Of a DNA stretch of 64,000 nucleotides, positions 63,386 through 64,000 are shown one piece after another. The notes beneath the pieces are model-generated. The model saw only the letters and a list, made by a program, of their open reading frames with translations. It was not told the DNA's origin and searched no databases. The translations under genes and the position numbers were made by a program. Location of the stretch: the NCBI RefSeq assembly GCF_000156575.1, contig NZ_GG666044.1:465987-529986 (forward strand), read 5' to 3'. Positions within the stretch are counted from its first letter, which is position 1; every line of letters starts with the position of its first letter. The stretch is from Anaerococcus lactolyticus ATCC 51172 (lineage in GTDB: Bacteria; Bacillota; Clostridia; Tissierellales; Peptoniphilaceae).

Positions 63386-64000
63386 AATTATTAATTAATA
63401 CCTCATATATTTGACCACGATTGTCTTTATTAGAATTGATTGTTCTACTTGCTTTTACTCTATTTATATTAAAATCTTTATATAAGTTATCAAAAAAATT
63501 ATCGTCTTTATTGTAATTTTTAGGATCAGAATTACTTAATAATAAGTGAGCCGATTTTTTGTCCATCTTTTTAAAGTATTCAGCTAATTCAATTTGGTTG
63601 TCATCTGTGAAATCACTTTTGTTGTAGGCTGTAAAATTAGATGTCGGTTTAATCGGTCTGTATGGTGGATCAAAATATACAAATGTGTTGGAATCTATAA
63701 AATTTTCAGATTCTTTATAATCTCCATGAACTATTTTTACATTTTGTAGTTTTTTATTTACATTAATAAGATTTTCTTTATCTACAATTTTAGGATTTTT
63801 ATAGGATCCTATAGGTACATTGAAGTCACCACTCATATTTTCCCTATATAAACCATTAAATCCAGTCTTATTCAAGAAAATAAATAATGCTGCTCGTCTT
63901 AAATCAGTAGAATTTTTTGCGTGTTTCAGAATGTTAAATTCATCCCTATTTCGATAATAAATAACTTTTCTTTCTTCAAGCGTTAAATCAATGTACTCAT
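63369..64000 (-). CDS. Dam-like (D12 class) N6-adenine methyltransferase, 5' end outside window
   Basis: At least 210 residues are present; the frame stays open to the window edge, so the start is missing. A TTG at 63,875 is internal and unlikely as a start. RRAALFIFLNKTGFNGLYR (~42-60 of the visible part) and VYFDPPYRPIKPTSNF (motif IV DPPY) are hallmarks of the D12 class that methylates adenine, for example in GATC. It is the protecting enzyme for the overlapping endonuclease. Confidence 0.88.
   Translation of the reverse strand, partial: EYIDLTLEERKVIYYRNRDEFNILKHAKNSTDLRRAALFIFLNKTGFNGLYRENMSGDFNVPIGSYKNPKIVDKENLINVNKKLQNVKIVHGDYKESENFIDSNTFVYFDPPYRPIKPTSNFTAYNKSDFTDDNQIELAEYFKKMDKKSAHLLLSNSDPKNYNKDDNFFDNLYKDFNINRVKASRTINSNKDNRGQIYEVLINNYDKDR

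Overview
The window looks like chromosomal DNA of a low-GC, Gram-positive anaerobe, most likely a member of the Peptoniphilaceae (Tissierellia, Anaerococcus-like). That assignment is an inference. It rests on the AT-rich sequence, strong AGGAGG-type ribosome binding sites, short lipoproteins with an LxGC lipobox, a T-box-controlled thrS, a nine-gene V-type ATPase operon (no F-type ATPase genes are seen here), and the gene order mnmE-mnmG-rsmG-cinA-parA-parB. No rRNA, tRNA, insertion sequence or CRISPR array was recognised.

Layout. 0.1-9.4 kb: ROK fructokinase, FMN-binding-type lipoprotein, MATE exporter, D-aspartate-ligase-like ATP-grasp enzyme, thrS with its T-box leader, then divergent galE and a nucleotidyltransferase. 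9.5-17.7 kb: malQ with a LacI regulator, a lipoprotein gene broken by a +1 frameshift in an A7 run, a CNNM/CBS protein, CorA and NhaC. 17.9-26.4 kb: the V-ATPase operon H-I-K-E-C-F-A-B-D, whose K subunit carries the sodium-ligand residues known from Enterococcus hirae. 26.4-32.6 kb: a lipoprotein and class I ribonucleotide reductase. The two reductase subunit genes are separated by a holin-4-like membrane gene and an ~850-bp non-coding region built as two inverted copies of a highly structured repeat. 32.7-37.4 kb: RDD protein and SppA, then larE-larB-larC (nickel-pincer cofactor synthesis), with larC split by an apparent -1 programmed frameshift. 37.6-45.4 kb: a DUF4177 gene with an in-frame TAG, ftsH-marR, thioredoxin with an unusual reductase, a tandem P-II-like protein with a DUF1538 membrane protein, and pta.

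44.9-53.8 kb is a chromosome-segregation and tRNA-modification cluster (DUF4446, cyclodeaminase, parB, parA, cinA, CPBP protease, rsmG, mnmG, mnmE). It contains four parS-like palindromes; a fifth lies at 27.56 kb. 54.0-61.2 kb: a Na/Pi cotransporter, a GDPD-TRAP transporter operon, a HAD-IIA phosphatase and an MgtC-like protein with an intrinsic terminator in its leader. 61.3-64.0 kb: a type II restriction-modification locus (two methyltransferases flanking a PD-(D/E)XK endonuclease), cut by the window edge.

A common theme is sodium use: V-ATPase with Na+ ligands, NhaC, Na/Pi symporter and TRAP transporter. The points most worth a second look are the inverted structured repeat at 29.1-29.94 kb, a shared FIDL(T/S) motif in ParA, ParB and FtsH, the parS cluster, the larC frameshift and histidine repeats, a thioredoxin reductase lacking NADPH motifs, and the leader terminators of larE and mgtC.
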